46,167 nt of DNA from NCBI GenBank assembly GCA_025453595.1, contig JALOQB010000005.1, positions 1-46,167 on the forward strand, given 5' to 3'. Shown one piece after another: positions 26,201-33,883 of this stretch (positions are counted from its first letter, which is position 1; every line of letters starts with the position of its first letter). Below the pieces are notes generated by a model. The model was not told the DNA's origin, did no database searches, and worked only from the letters and a program-made list of their open reading frames with translations. The translations under genes were made by a program, and so were the position numbers. The DNA comes from Polyangiaceae bacterium (GTDB taxonomy: Bacteria > Myxococcota_A > Polyangia > Polyangiales > Polyangiaceae).

Positions 26201-27598
26201 GGCGACGCGGACCGGGCCGCGGACCTCTACCTGGAGGCAGCCACGACGGCCCGCCAGACGTACCAGACCCCGATGACTGTGCGCTATTACCAGCGCGCCC
26301 TGCAGCTGTTGCCCGCCAGGGACCTGCGGCGCCTGGAGGCTCACGAGGCGCTGGAGGCCTCGTTCCGGGTGGTCGGGAGGCGGCGCGATCGCAAGGAGCA
26401 GCTGTCCGAGCTGCGGCGCCTGGCCCGGGCGTCAGGCCAGCCCCGGTGGGTGGCGCTGGCGCTGGTGCGCTCGGCGCGCCTCGACCTCGACGAGGGCAAC
26501 CTCACCCACGGGATCAACCTGGCCCGCAGCGCCGTCGAGGCGGCGCGCCTGGCGCGCTCGCCGAGCCTGGAGACGGAGGCGCAGACCATCGTCTCCGAGC
26601 TGCTGCGCGAGCTGGGCGACCTCCCCGGCGCCCTGGAGGCCTGCGACGCGGCCCTCGCGGTGGCCCAGCGTCACCGCGGCATCACCGCCCGCAACCGGGC
26701 CGACGTGCTCCGGTCCCGCGGGGCCATCCTGCGACGCCTGGGCCGCGTCCGCGAGGCGGTCAACGCCTACGCCGAGGCCATCGCGATCTTCCGCAGCACC
26801 GGGGCCCGGCGCATGGAGGCCCGCACCCGCAACTCCCTCGCCATGGCCATGCTGGTCTCCGAGCGCTGGGAGGACGCCATCGCCCTCGCGCTGGAGGCCA
26901 TCCAGCTCGACCTGTCGGTGGGCAGCCGCTTCCAGATCGCCAAGACCCTGACCAACATCGGCATGGCCTACGCGCGCATGGGCGACCTGCCCCGGGCCGT
27001 CGCCTACCTGCGCCGCTCCCGCGAGGCCCACGAGCGCTACGGCGACCAGGACTCCCTCGCCGACACGCTCCTGGTCTCCGCCGAGGTCGTCCTCGACAGC
27101 GGCGACTCGGACGCGGCCCACAGCTTCTGCACCGAGGCCTCCACCCTCAGCAGCCTCACCCACAACGGCTACGACGCGGTCCACGAGAAGATCGTCCGCG
27201 CCCTCATCGCCCGGGCCCACCGCGACTCCACCTCGGCCATCTCCTGCGCCTTCGAGGCCCGCCAGGAGGCCGAGAGCCAGGCGCTCTCCTCGTTCCACAT
27301 CTATGCCACCAGCATCGAGGCCCTCTCGCGGGTCGAGGCCGGCGACCTCCACACCGGCATCCTCCTCGCGTCCACCGCCCTCGGCGCGGTCTCCTCGATC
27401 CCCAGCGAGTACGGCATCGAGATCCGCGTCTTCGCCTGCGAGGCCCTCGCTCGTGCCCAGGCCCCCCTCGCCCAGGAGGCCCGCCGCGGCGTCGTCCAGC
27501 ACCTCCACGAGACCGCCGAGCGCATCCGGGACCCTCGCCTCCGCTCCCTCTTCCTCCAGCGCCCCCTCCTCCGCCCCCTCCTCGCCCCCCGCCGCTGA
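23291..27598 (+). CDS. Ser/Thr kinase-cyclase-like-ATPase-TPR protein
   Basis: A 1435-residue cytosolic signalling protein. Kinase domain about 15-290: GAGGMAEV (23-30), K48, catalytic loop HRDVSPQN (153-160, the myxobacterial variant of HRDLKPEN), DFGIAS, and a normal YMSPEQ. Residues ~360-560 resemble a degenerate class III nucleotidyl cyclase homology domain (RHVAVVTMRLEGI). An AAA/STAND-type ATPase follows, with P-loop GEMGIGKS (599-606), Walker B-like LVLVYDGLQWID and GNPFFLLEM. The rest, from about 990, is TPR repeats. No membrane helix is visible. Family role: multi-input signal integration with autoregulated phosphorylation. It is coupled to bioD by a four-base overlap but also has its own candidate promoter. 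Confidence 0.9.
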   Translation: MSGSPGVVTPARLGQYEILRRLGAGGMAEVFLARKPGAENTYKQLVIKRVLPHHGKSRRFQAMFVAEAQLATRLNHPNIVQVYDFEDIGEEGQLLTMEHVEGPDLGRVLSAARGRGVRLPPWVSAYIIAEAAKGLHYAHERKNDDGAPLAIVHRDVSPQNILLSWEGAVKIADFGIASANLFREEGGLLKGKFGYMSPEQAQGEGVDRRSDIYALGVCLHEMLTGRPLHGVLQGDELLEAVRRGVVEPPSTYTREIPGELEGIVMKALSREKGARFQTSRDLAGAIHRAMLARQELVDATALEAVLLQVPGRDPEPAAGTGVGSEGRPSTAQQTPHEEARGGEATGVNTAHDRQPQPRGAREVRHVAVVTMRLEGIGHLEGAAGVARAEYVLARLRETLEAIAYKRGAAWQWQGDRHAQAIVGLLANSSRAAVEAAWLAVDVHEAMDGASEDLEVPLQASLAIVRGVASGEREASGRLARPTLLPPAGYLAGLLGEQAPWGATWVAGGLYRMVRRDFRWGDAPLVEVPPQPSLPLPRALRVYALQRPLNREERAAEAALAPGDLVGRDAEKADLHAAYHRSVSPENGAQGAIISRAVVGEMGIGKSALVAAFLAELPPEARLLRHEASHARSDLPFSAIAALTREALGVDTETPADELKERLDELFDGQARPSSGPSVQERLLDLLLGRAEMALDADDLAFRRRQIGGAVRALLAELASRQPLVLVYDGLQWIDRPSLELIAELIRREDSLPILTLLLTRPDERVLGQLEGIVRLDLQGLSREDQIRLVEARLGVRQGVAAVCAELAPRVAGNPFFLLEMVDALLERGTLELQQAENGEGELVRVEQGQAPLPSTLEQILGDRLRELSSRERSVVEWLAVAGTPLTGGELQGLQGEDLEEGVSRLCARGLCDARGEQVDFRHTITRDVAYQDLDPDRRRELHRRFGEHLLAVGQGKGLAAATVAKHLARGGDADRAADLYLEAATTARQTYQTPMTVRYYQRALQLLPARDLRRLEAHEALEASFRVVGRRRDRKEQLSELRRLARASGQPRWVALALVRSARLDLDEGNLTHGINLARSAVEAARLARSPSLETEAQTIVSELLRELGDLPGALEACDAALAVAQRHRGITARNRADVLRSRGAILRRLGRVREAVNAYAEAIAIFRSTGARRMEARTRNSLAMAMLVSERWEDAIALALEAIQLDLSVGSRFQIAKTLTNIGMAYARMGDLPRAVAYLRRSREAHERYGDQDSLADTLLVSAEVVLDSGDSDAAHSFCTEASTLSSLTHNGYDAVHEKIVRALIARAHRDSTSAISCAFEARQEAESQALSSFHIYATSIEALSRVEAGDLHTGILLASTALGAVSSIPSEYGIEIRVFACEALARAQAPLAQEARRGVVQHLHETAERIRDPRLRSLFLQRPLLRPLLAPRR

Positions 27599-27653
27599 CC
27601 CACGCCACGATTCACGTCCAGTTGAAAGTGACCCACAAGGTCCACAGACATCC

Positions 27654-29048
27654 TCAGCCTGGCGCCTTGGGTAGCCACAGCACGAAGCGAGCGCCCGGGG
27701 CGTGGGCGCTGTCCAGCTGCACGTCGCCCCCGTGCGCCCGGGCGATCTCGCGCACGATCGCCAGCCCCAGGCCGGCCCCCTGGATCTCCCCCGATTGCTC
27801 GCGCGAGCCCCGGAAGAAAGGGGCGAAGATCCGCGGAGCATCCTCCCGCGGGACCCCGGGGCCTGGATCCACCACCGCGATCTCCACCCCCCGCTCGCTC
27901 TCCCTCAGCTCGACCCGCACCTCGCCCCCCGGGGGCGTGTGGGCCACCGCGTTGTCCAGCAGGTTGCGGATGGCACGGGTAAGGTCCGATCTCACGCCAC
28001 GGATGCGCAGGGGGTCCGCCGGGGTCAGGAGCTGGACCTGGACGTCGCGCTGGAGGGCGAAGCCCTGGGCCATGCGGAGGGCATCCTGCAGGAGGGCCTC
28101 GACGACGACCTCGGCGCCGCGAGGGGAGTGACCGTCCTGGTGGCGGGCGAGGACGAGGAGGTCCTCGGCGAGGGCCCCGAGAGCCTCGACCTCGGCGAGG
28201 GCGTCCTGGATGATCTCGCGGTACTCGTCGGGGGAGCGCTCCCTGCGGAGGGCGAGCTGGAGCTGGCCGCGGAGGGTGGCGAGGGGGGAGCGGAGCTCGT
28301 GGGCGGCGTGGGAGATGAAGATACGCTGGTTGGAGACCAGCTCCCCGAGCTGCTCGATCATCCGGTCCATGTCGTCGCTGAGGGCCCGGAGCTCGGCGCT
28401 GTCGCGGGTGCGCCCGCGGACCCGGGCGTCGAGGTCGCCGCGGGCCACGGCGCGGGCCACGCCGGCGAGCATGCCGACGTCCGCGGCGAGGCGGGCGCCG
28501 AGGAACCTGGAGAGCAGCGCCGTGACGGCGATGGCCACGAGGAAGAGGGCCAAAAAGAGCTTCTGAAGGAAGCGCAGGTCCTCGTCGACGGAGCGGCGCG
28601 TGAGGGCGTAGAGCATGCGAAAGCGGTTGCCCTCGCCGAAGGGGAGCACGACCCCCCGGAGGGGGTTCCCGCGGACCGAGAGCTCGACGACCACGCCCTC
28701 GCCGGGCAAGCTCTCGGGGACGCCCAGCTGCTCCAGCGAAGGGACGTTGCCCTCGAAGGTGCGGGTGGCCGACAGGACCTGCCCGTGGCTCGCGTAGATG
28801 GCCTCGTAGCGGCGCACAGGGGCCGGGATCTCGGGGATCTGCCCGCGAACGCCCTCGATGACCTGGGGCGCCTCCGGGGCCTTCTCGGCGACCAGCAGGA
28901 CCGCCGCCATGGCCTGCGCCAGGATCGCGCGGTCCAGGTCCTCGGTCTCGTCGCGCCGCACCAGGAGCGACACGACGAGGAAGGACACGCCCAGCACCCC
29001 GCCGGTCACGAAGGTCAGCACCAGGGAGAGCTGATCACGGAGCTTCAT
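27654..29048 (-). CDS. Sensor histidine kinase
   Basis: 464 residues. Membrane helices at about 10-30 and 163-180 enclose a ~130-residue periplasmic sensor region of no recognised family. A HAMP-like linker (LAGVARAVARGDLDARVRG) follows, then HisKA with H250 (SHAAHELRSPL) and a HATPase domain with N box (RNLLDNAVAHT), G1 (DPGPGVP) and G2 (GAGLGLAIV) motifs. It forms an operon with the response regulator, sharing a four-base ATGA overlap. It ends 55 bases from the convergent kinase-ATPase gene. The signal is unknown. Confidence 0.93.
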   Translation of the reverse strand: MKLRDQLSLVLTFVTGGVLGVSFLVVSLLVRRDETEDLDRAILAQAMAAVLLVAEKAPEAPQVIEGVRGQIPEIPAPVRRYEAIYASHGQVLSATRTFEGNVPSLEQLGVPESLPGEGVVVELSVRGNPLRGVVLPFGEGNRFRMLYALTRRSVDEDLRFLQKLFLALFLVAIAVTALLSRFLGARLAADVGMLAGVARAVARGDLDARVRGRTRDSAELRALSDDMDRMIEQLGELVSNQRIFISHAAHELRSPLATLRGQLQLALRRERSPDEYREIIQDALAEVEALGALAEDLLVLARHQDGHSPRGAEVVVEALLQDALRMAQGFALQRDVQVQLLTPADPLRIRGVRSDLTRAIRNLLDNAVAHTPPGGEVRVELRESERGVEIAVVDPGPGVPREDAPRIFAPFFRGSREQSGEIQGAGLGLAIVREIARAHGGDVQLDSAHAPGARFVLWLPKAPG

Positions 29049-29710
29049 CCTGGCGGCACGAGCCGGTAGCCGACCCCCCGCACGGTCTCGATCATCCGGG
29101 CGTGTTCCCCCAGCTTTTCTCGCAGGTTCTTCACGTGCACCTCGATGAGGTTGGAGCCCGGATCGACGCTCATCTCCCAGACCTTGGAGAGAATTTCCAT
29201 ACGGGGAGCGACGCGCCCGGGCTCACGCGCGAGGTGGGCCAGCAGGGAGAACTCCCGGGGGGTCATCTCGATCCGCTGGTCATCGAGGAGCGCCCGGCGG
29301 TTCGCCCGGTCGATGACCAGGGGGCCGACCCGCAGCGGAGCCACCGCGGGGGCACCCCGGCGAGAGAGCGCCCGGCACCGGGCCAGCAGCTCGCCCAGGT
29401 CAAAGGGCTTGGAGAGGTAGTCATCGGCGCCCGCGTCCAGCCCCTCGATCCGCTCGCACACCTCGGCGCGGGCCGTCAGCATCAGGATCGGCGTCGTCAC
29501 CCCACGGGCCCGCAGCGCCCGGCACACCGCCAGCCCATCCTGCCCCGGCAGCATCCAGTCCAGAAGCACCAGGTCAAAGGGCGCCGCGCTCGCTCGCCCC
29601 AGCGCCGCGTCGCCGTCCTCGGCCAGCTCGACCTCGTATCCCTCTTCCTGGAGGGCGCGCACCAGGAATTTCGAGAACTTCTTGTTGTCTTCGACGACCA
29701 GCACCCGCAT
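29045..29710 (-). CDS. OmpR/PhoB-type response regulator
   Basis: 221 residues: receiver domain (1 to about 115) with phospho-acceptor D51 (VLLDWMLPGQDG), acidic pair E7-D8, T79 and K101 (SKPF), followed by a winged-helix Trans_reg_C domain (EMTPREFSLLAHLAREPGR, NLIEVHVKNLREKLGE, VRGVGYRL). The frame is open far upstream, but the ATG at 29710 begins the receiver domain correctly and has a TACCAT hexamer 16 bases upstream. It is the first gene of the two-component operon and the partner of the histidine kinase. Targets are not evident. Confidence 0.95.
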   Translation of the reverse strand: MRVLVVEDNKKFSKFLVRALQEEGYEVELAEDGDAALGRASAAPFDLVLLDWMLPGQDGLAVCRALRARGVTTPILMLTARAEVCERIEGLDAGADDYLSKPFDLGELLARCRALSRRGAPAVAPLRVGPLVIDRANRRALLDDQRIEMTPREFSLLAHLAREPGRVAPRMEILSKVWEMSVDPGSNLIEVHVKNLREKLGEHARMIETVRGVGYRLVPPG

Positions 29711-29720
29711 CGCCCTGCCG

Positions 29721-29726
29721 ATGGTA
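29721..29726 (-). promoter_or_regulatory. Candidate -10 element of the two-component operon
   Basis: GCTACCAT on the minus strand; TACCAT starts 16 bases before the ATG at 29710. Confidence 0.4.
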
Positions 29727-29773
29727 GCCCACCTGCGCGGCCCCGGGTGGCTCCCTCCGACCGGGGCTCGTGC

Positions 29774-29779
29774 TAGGCA
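29774..29779 (+). promoter_or_regulatory. Candidate -10 element of the lipase-like gene
   Basis: GTGCTAGGCA gives TAGGCA starting 12 bases before the ATG at 29786. The divergent hexamer for the response regulator is about 50 bases away. Confidence 0.4.
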
Positions 29780-29785
29780 GGGGCC

Positions 29786-31285
29786 ATGCGTACGACCGCA
29801 CCTCTCCTCGCGCTTTGCCTCCCCCTGCTGCTCGCAGCCTGCTCCGACGACGAATCGCCCGGCGACCCGGGCACCGCGGCCCAGGGCGGCGCCGCAGGGT
29901 CGGGCGCGGCCGGGGCAGGGGCGACCTCCGGAAGTTCCGGACAGTCCGGGGCCGCGGGGTCGGCGGGCGGCAGCTGCGCGCCGCTGCCGGGGCCGCGGCT
30001 GGGGGCATCTCCGGAGGCGCAGGCGCTGGCGGCGTCGCCGGCGCGCTGCGGGCAGCCGGCGCATGCGTGGCAGGCGGACGCGTCGCTGGGGGAGATCACC
30101 GGGGCCACCGAGGGGCTGTCGTACAAGGCGCTGCTGCTGTCGTCGCTGGTGCAAGGGCTGGCGGGGGCGGCGGTGCCGGCGCCGAAGTGGGACGTCACGG
30201 CGTACACGATCAAGTACACGACGCAGGATCGGGGGAAGCTGATCGAGGCGACGGGGGCGGTGGTGATGCCGAGCGAGCCGACGGGGGGGCCGCTGCCGCG
30301 GGTGGCGGTGCTCCACGGGACGGCTGGTTTCACCGACGGCTGCGGTCCCTCGAAGGACAGCGACGCGGTGCTGCTGCTCGCGTACATCGCGTCGCTGGGG
30401 TACATCGCGGTGGGGCCCGACTACCTGGGCCTGCGCAACGACGATCAGAAGACCGGGTTCCCGCATCCGTACCTGGCGGGGCAGCCCACGGCGATCGCCT
30501 CGCTGGACGGGATCCGGGCCGCGGGGCGCCTGGCCGAGCAGCGGCAGCTGTGCCCCTCGCCCCAGGTGGCGGTGATCGGGGGCTCGCAGGGCGGCCACGC
30601 GGCGCTGTGGGTGGACCGGCTGGCCCCGCACTACGCCCCGGACCTGGACCTGCGGGGCGTGGTCGCCACGGTGCCCCCGGCGGACCTTCTGGGCCAGGCG
30701 GTCCGGGCCCTCAAGGAGCCGGTGAGCGCCTCGGCCAACACCGCGGCGATGATCGGCGTGACGTCGGACTGGTACGGCCACGGGGACAAGCTGGCGCAGG
30801 CCTTCGTGCCGCCGCTGGATGTCGAGATCCCCAAGGCCCTCGCGGCGAGCTGCGACCCGGGGGACGCCCTCGATGGCTTTGACTCCCTCGAACAGCTCTT
30901 CCAGCCCGCGCTGCTGGACGCGGCGAAGAACGACGCCCTGGCCCAGCAGCAGCCCTTCGGGTGCATCGTCTCGGAGAACGGGCTCACCACCACCACCGTC
31001 CCCCGGATCAACGCGCCCTCCCCGTCCTACGGCATCCTGTTCGTGCTGGGCGAGAACGACACGCTGGTCCACTCCCCCATCGAGCGGGTCGCCTACGAGA
31101 CCCTGTGCAAGCAGGGGATGCCGCTGAATTTCCTCGAGTGCGCCGGGGCCAGCCACACCCGGGCCACCACCTGGGCCCTCCCCGAGATCCTCGAGTTCAC
31201 CCAGGCGCGCCTCGACGGGCAGCCCTTCACCTCATCGTGCCAGGCCACCGCCCCGGTCACCTGCAAGGGCACGTCCGCCGACTGA
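29786..31285 (+). CDS. Secreted lipase-like alpha/beta hydrolase lipoprotein
   Basis: 499 residues. A lipoprotein signal ends in LLAAC (C19), followed by a Gly/Ala/Ser spacer (to about 63). The alpha/beta hydrolase core has LHGTAGF (oxyanion region, 176-182), nucleophile S267 in GGSQGG, a later Asp in GENDTLVHSP and a His in AGASHTRA. The layout is that of secretory lipases (LIP family) and related esterases; the substrate is unknown. It is probably anchored at the outer membrane. The convergent extensin-like gene ends seven bases downstream. Confidence 0.82.
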   Translation: MRTTAPLLALCLPLLLAACSDDESPGDPGTAAQGGAAGSGAAGAGATSGSSGQSGAAGSAGGSCAPLPGPRLGASPEAQALAASPARCGQPAHAWQADASLGEITGATEGLSYKALLLSSLVQGLAGAAVPAPKWDVTAYTIKYTTQDRGKLIEATGAVVMPSEPTGGPLPRVAVLHGTAGFTDGCGPSKDSDAVLLLAYIASLGYIAVGPDYLGLRNDDQKTGFPHPYLAGQPTAIASLDGIRAAGRLAEQRQLCPSPQVAVIGGSQGGHAALWVDRLAPHYAPDLDLRGVVATVPPADLLGQAVRALKEPVSASANTAAMIGVTSDWYGHGDKLAQAFVPPLDVEIPKALAASCDPGDALDGFDSLEQLFQPALLDAAKNDALAQQQPFGCIVSENGLTTTTVPRINAPSPSYGILFVLGENDTLVHSPIERVAYETLCKQGMPLNFLECAGASHTRATTWALPEILEFTQARLDGQPFTSSCQATAPVTCKGTSAD

Positions 31286-31291
31286 ACGGCC

Positions 31292-32173
31292 TCACTTCAC
31301 GTCCGCGTGGGTCCGCTTGGGCGCCAGATCGATGTGCAGGTGGTTGTGGTGAGCGTGGTTGAAATTGGGCGTGAGGATCAGGTGAAAGATGCCCCTCGCC
31401 CCGGCCTCGCAGACCAGCGACCGTAGCTCGCGGGCGGCGGGCGTGTCCTGCTTCGGGGGGCTCGCGTCGGGGCCGCAGGCCTTGTCCCCGATGGCCCCGT
31501 GCCAGTCCTTGAGCACATCGAGCCTGGTGCCGTCCCGCTTCACCAGCGCGCTCAGGTCCATCGCCCGCCCGGAGGCATGCTGGCTCGGCACCCCGCGGCC
31601 GGCGATCTTCGCGTTTTTCCGGTAAAAACTCGCGTGCACCACCTCGATGAAATCGCGCTCCGCCAGCAGCGCCGCGAAGTCGTCCAGCGCCAGCGCCAGC
31701 CGGCAGTCGAGGATCTCGTGCACCGACTGGTGCCAGCTGTCCTTCGCCCCCGGCGCGTGGATCTCGACCCCGCGCAGCGGACCTCGCAGCCGGATCGCCC
31801 GGTCCACCCCCTGCGCCGTCGCCAGCTCGTAGGGAACCCCCCTACGCTTGAGCTCGGCCTCGCAGGCGGCAGCATCGAGCTTCATGTAGGCGGTGGCGCG
31901 CTCGGCGCTGGCAGCCGGGGAGGGCAAGGGCGCCGGGGCCTCGGGCTTCTCGACCGCCGGCGCCGGGGCGCTCTTGGCGCGGGCGGGGGCCGCGGGGGGG
32001 AGCGGGGCGAGGGGGGGCGCGGCGGCCGCGGCCGGGGCGGAGGCGGGGGCCGGGGCCCGGGACGCGGCGCGCGACGGGGCGAGGAGGCCCATCCCGGGGC
32101 GGCTCGGGATGCACCCCGCCACCAGGGAGAGCAGCAGCGGCGCGAGGACCCGGGGCGAGGCAGGGAGGGGCAT
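31292..32173 (-). CDS. Extensin-like C-terminal domain lipoprotein
   Basis: 293 residues. The lipobox is LVAGC (C21), followed by a ~70-residue Ala/Pro-rich spacer. The C-terminal ~190 residues match the extensin-like C domain of bacteria, related to M15/LAS peptidases, with the metal motifs QHASGRAMD and HHNHLHID plus two cysteines (DCRLAL, LVCEAG) likely to pair. A role in cutting or remodelling peptidoglycan in the periplasm is inferred from the fold. The ATG at 32173 is chosen because it directly begins the signal peptide and a TAGGGC hexamer starts eight bases upstream. Confidence 0.85.
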   Translation of the reverse strand: MPLPASPRVLAPLLLSLVAGCIPSRPGMGLLAPSRAASRAPAPASAPAAAAAPPLAPLPPAAPARAKSAPAPAVEKPEAPAPLPSPAASAERATAYMKLDAAACEAELKRRGVPYELATAQGVDRAIRLRGPLRGVEIHAPGAKDSWHQSVHEILDCRLALALDDFAALLAERDFIEVVHASFYRKNAKIAGRGVPSQHASGRAMDLSALVKRDGTRLDVLKDWHGAIGDKACGPDASPPKQDTPAARELRSLVCEAGARGIFHLILTPNFNHAHHNHLHIDLAPKRTHADVK

Positions 32174-32175
32174 CG

Positions 32176-32181
32176 GCCCTA
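32176..32181 (-). promoter_or_regulatory. Candidate -10 element of the extensin-like gene
   Basis: CAATAGGGC on the minus strand; the TA lies only eight bases from the ATG at 32173. The shortest spacing in the set, so weaker than the others. Confidence 0.25.
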
Positions 32182-32270
32182 TTGTGCTTGGATCCACCGG
32201 GGTCCACAACAAAGCTACGCGCCTCGACGACCCGAGGGCGGGGCGCGGCTTGGCGGGCCGAGCAGTGTGC

Positions 32271-32276
32271 TAGAAG
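32271..32276 (+). promoter_or_regulatory. Candidate -10 element of the GldG-type gene
   Basis: GTGCTAGAAG gives TAGAAG starting 16 bases before the ATG at 32287; TTGGCG lies 15 bases upstream as a possible -35. Confidence 0.35.
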
Positions 32277-32286
32277 CCTCGGCGCC

Positions 32287-33879
32287 ATGGCGGAACGCGA
32301 CAAGAACCAGGGGCCTGATGCCGGCGGAACCAGCGCCCTGACCAAGGCGTCCTCGGCGCTGGGCCTGGCGGCGGCGCTGGCGCTGGCGGTGCTGGCCAAC
32401 GTCGCCGTCGCGCGCAACTACAAGCGCTGGGACCTAACCAGCGCCCGCCTCTACTCGCTCTCGGAGCCGACCAGGGAGACGCTCCGGGGCCTGCAGGAGC
32501 CGGTGCAAATTCACGTGCTCGCCAGCGCCAGCGATCCGCTCCAGGTGTCGATCCGCCACCTGCTGGAGGCCTACCGCTCCGAGACCTCGCGCCTCGAGGT
32601 GCGGTACCTCGACCCGGACCGGAAGCCCGCCGAATTTCTCGAGTTCAAGCAGCGCTACAACCTCCAGGTCGGCCGCACCGAGGATGGCCGCGTCGTCGCC
32701 GACGCCATCCTGGTCGTCGTCAAGGGCGACCGCCGCTGGTTCCTGACCCACAGCGACCTCGTCGACCTCAGCGAGGAGAACGAGGGCCGCGCCAGGCCCA
32801 GGCTCGAGCAGGGCCTCACCCTGGCGATCCGCAACGTCCTCGGCGGCGAGCGCCAGCGGGTCTGCTTCTCCAAGGGCCACGGCGAGCTCAGCCCCGACGA
32901 GCAGGGGCCCCGGGGCCTCGGCGAGCTGCGCCACCGCCTCGAACGCAACAACCTCGACACCACCGTCGTCGACACCTCCCTCGTCGACCTCACCAACGAG
33001 AAGAACCAGCCCTGGAAGGGCTGCTCCCTCGTGCTGGTCGCCGGCCCCCAGTCCCCCTTCTCCGCCCCCGAGGCCCGCGCCCTCCAGGCCCACTTCGAGG
33101 GCGGCGGCAGCCTCTTCTTGCTGCTCAACCCCATGCTCGACGGCGACCGCAAGCGCGTCATCCCCTCGGGCCTCGAGCCGGTCCTGGCCCGCGGCGGCAT
33201 CGAGGCCCACGGCGACGTCGTCTTCGAGCAGGACAAGCTCGCGCGCCTCCCGGGGAGCTTTGGCGAGACCTTCCTCGCCCAGCCCCGCGTTCACCCCGTC
33301 ACCGAGGCCCTCGTCAAGCTCGAGCGCCCTCGCCTCCTCCTCATCCTCGCCCAGACCCTCGGCCGCGTCCCCTCCAGCAGCGTCCAGCCCACCGACCTCC
33401 TGGTCACCAGCAAGGACGCCTTCTCCATGGCCGACTTCCTCTCCTGGGCCAGCGACCAGGGACCCCCGGAAAAACGCCCCGGCGACCGCTCCGGCGAGCT
33501 CCCCGTCGCCATGGCCGCCGAGCTCCCCAAGCTCGGCGACAAGGACCCCCGCGGCCCTCGCCTCCTCGTCCTCGGCTCTGCCGCCATCGTCCAGGGCCAG
33601 GTATGGCAAGACCCATCCCTGCGCCCCTCGGCTTATTTCGTGGAGAGTGCGGTGTCATGGTTGACCTCAAGGCCCCAGCTGGTGGATGTCCCGGCGAAGC
33701 CAGCGGTGATGGCGGGGCTGCGCCTGACGGAAGAGTCGCTGTCGCAGGTGACGAACTACGTGACGCTGTACATCCCGCTGGCGGGCGCGCTGGTGGGGCT
33801 GGCGGTGTACCTGAGGCGGCGGAGCACGGAGCGGCGTGGGGACGCGCACCTGCGGACCCGGGACGGAGACAAGGGGTGA
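32287..33879 (+). CDS. GldG-type ABC-auxiliary membrane protein
   Basis: 530 residues, one N-terminal membrane helix (LGLAAALALAVLANVAVA, about 20-37) and one near the C-terminus (VTLYIPLAGALVGLAVYL). Between them is the extracytoplasmic ABC_transp_aux/GldG domain (RWDLTSARLYSLSEPTRETL is the family hallmark; GHGELSPDEQ; LLNPML). GldG works with the ATPase GldA and permease GldF in gliding Bacteroidetes; in delta-proteobacteria such pairs are part of uncharacterised ABC exporters. Here the usual ATPase and permease genes are not adjacent. The next gene (DUF4340) starts five bases downstream and is certainly cotranscribed. The ATG at 32287 is chosen over upstream frame. Confidence 0.87.
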   Translation: MAERDKNQGPDAGGTSALTKASSALGLAAALALAVLANVAVARNYKRWDLTSARLYSLSEPTRETLRGLQEPVQIHVLASASDPLQVSIRHLLEAYRSETSRLEVRYLDPDRKPAEFLEFKQRYNLQVGRTEDGRVVADAILVVVKGDRRWFLTHSDLVDLSEENEGRARPRLEQGLTLAIRNVLGGERQRVCFSKGHGELSPDEQGPRGLGELRHRLERNNLDTTVVDTSLVDLTNEKNQPWKGCSLVLVAGPQSPFSAPEARALQAHFEGGGSLFLLLNPMLDGDRKRVIPSGLEPVLARGGIEAHGDVVFEQDKLARLPGSFGETFLAQPRVHPVTEALVKLERPRLLLILAQTLGRVPSSSVQPTDLLVTSKDAFSMADFLSWASDQGPPEKRPGDRSGELPVAMAAELPKLGDKDPRGPRLLVLGSAAIVQGQVWQDPSLRPSAYFVESAVSWLTSRPQLVDVPAKPAVMAGLRLTEESLSQVTNYVTLYIPLAGALVGLAVYLRRRSTERRGDAHLRTRDGDKG

Positions 33880-33883
33880 TCGC

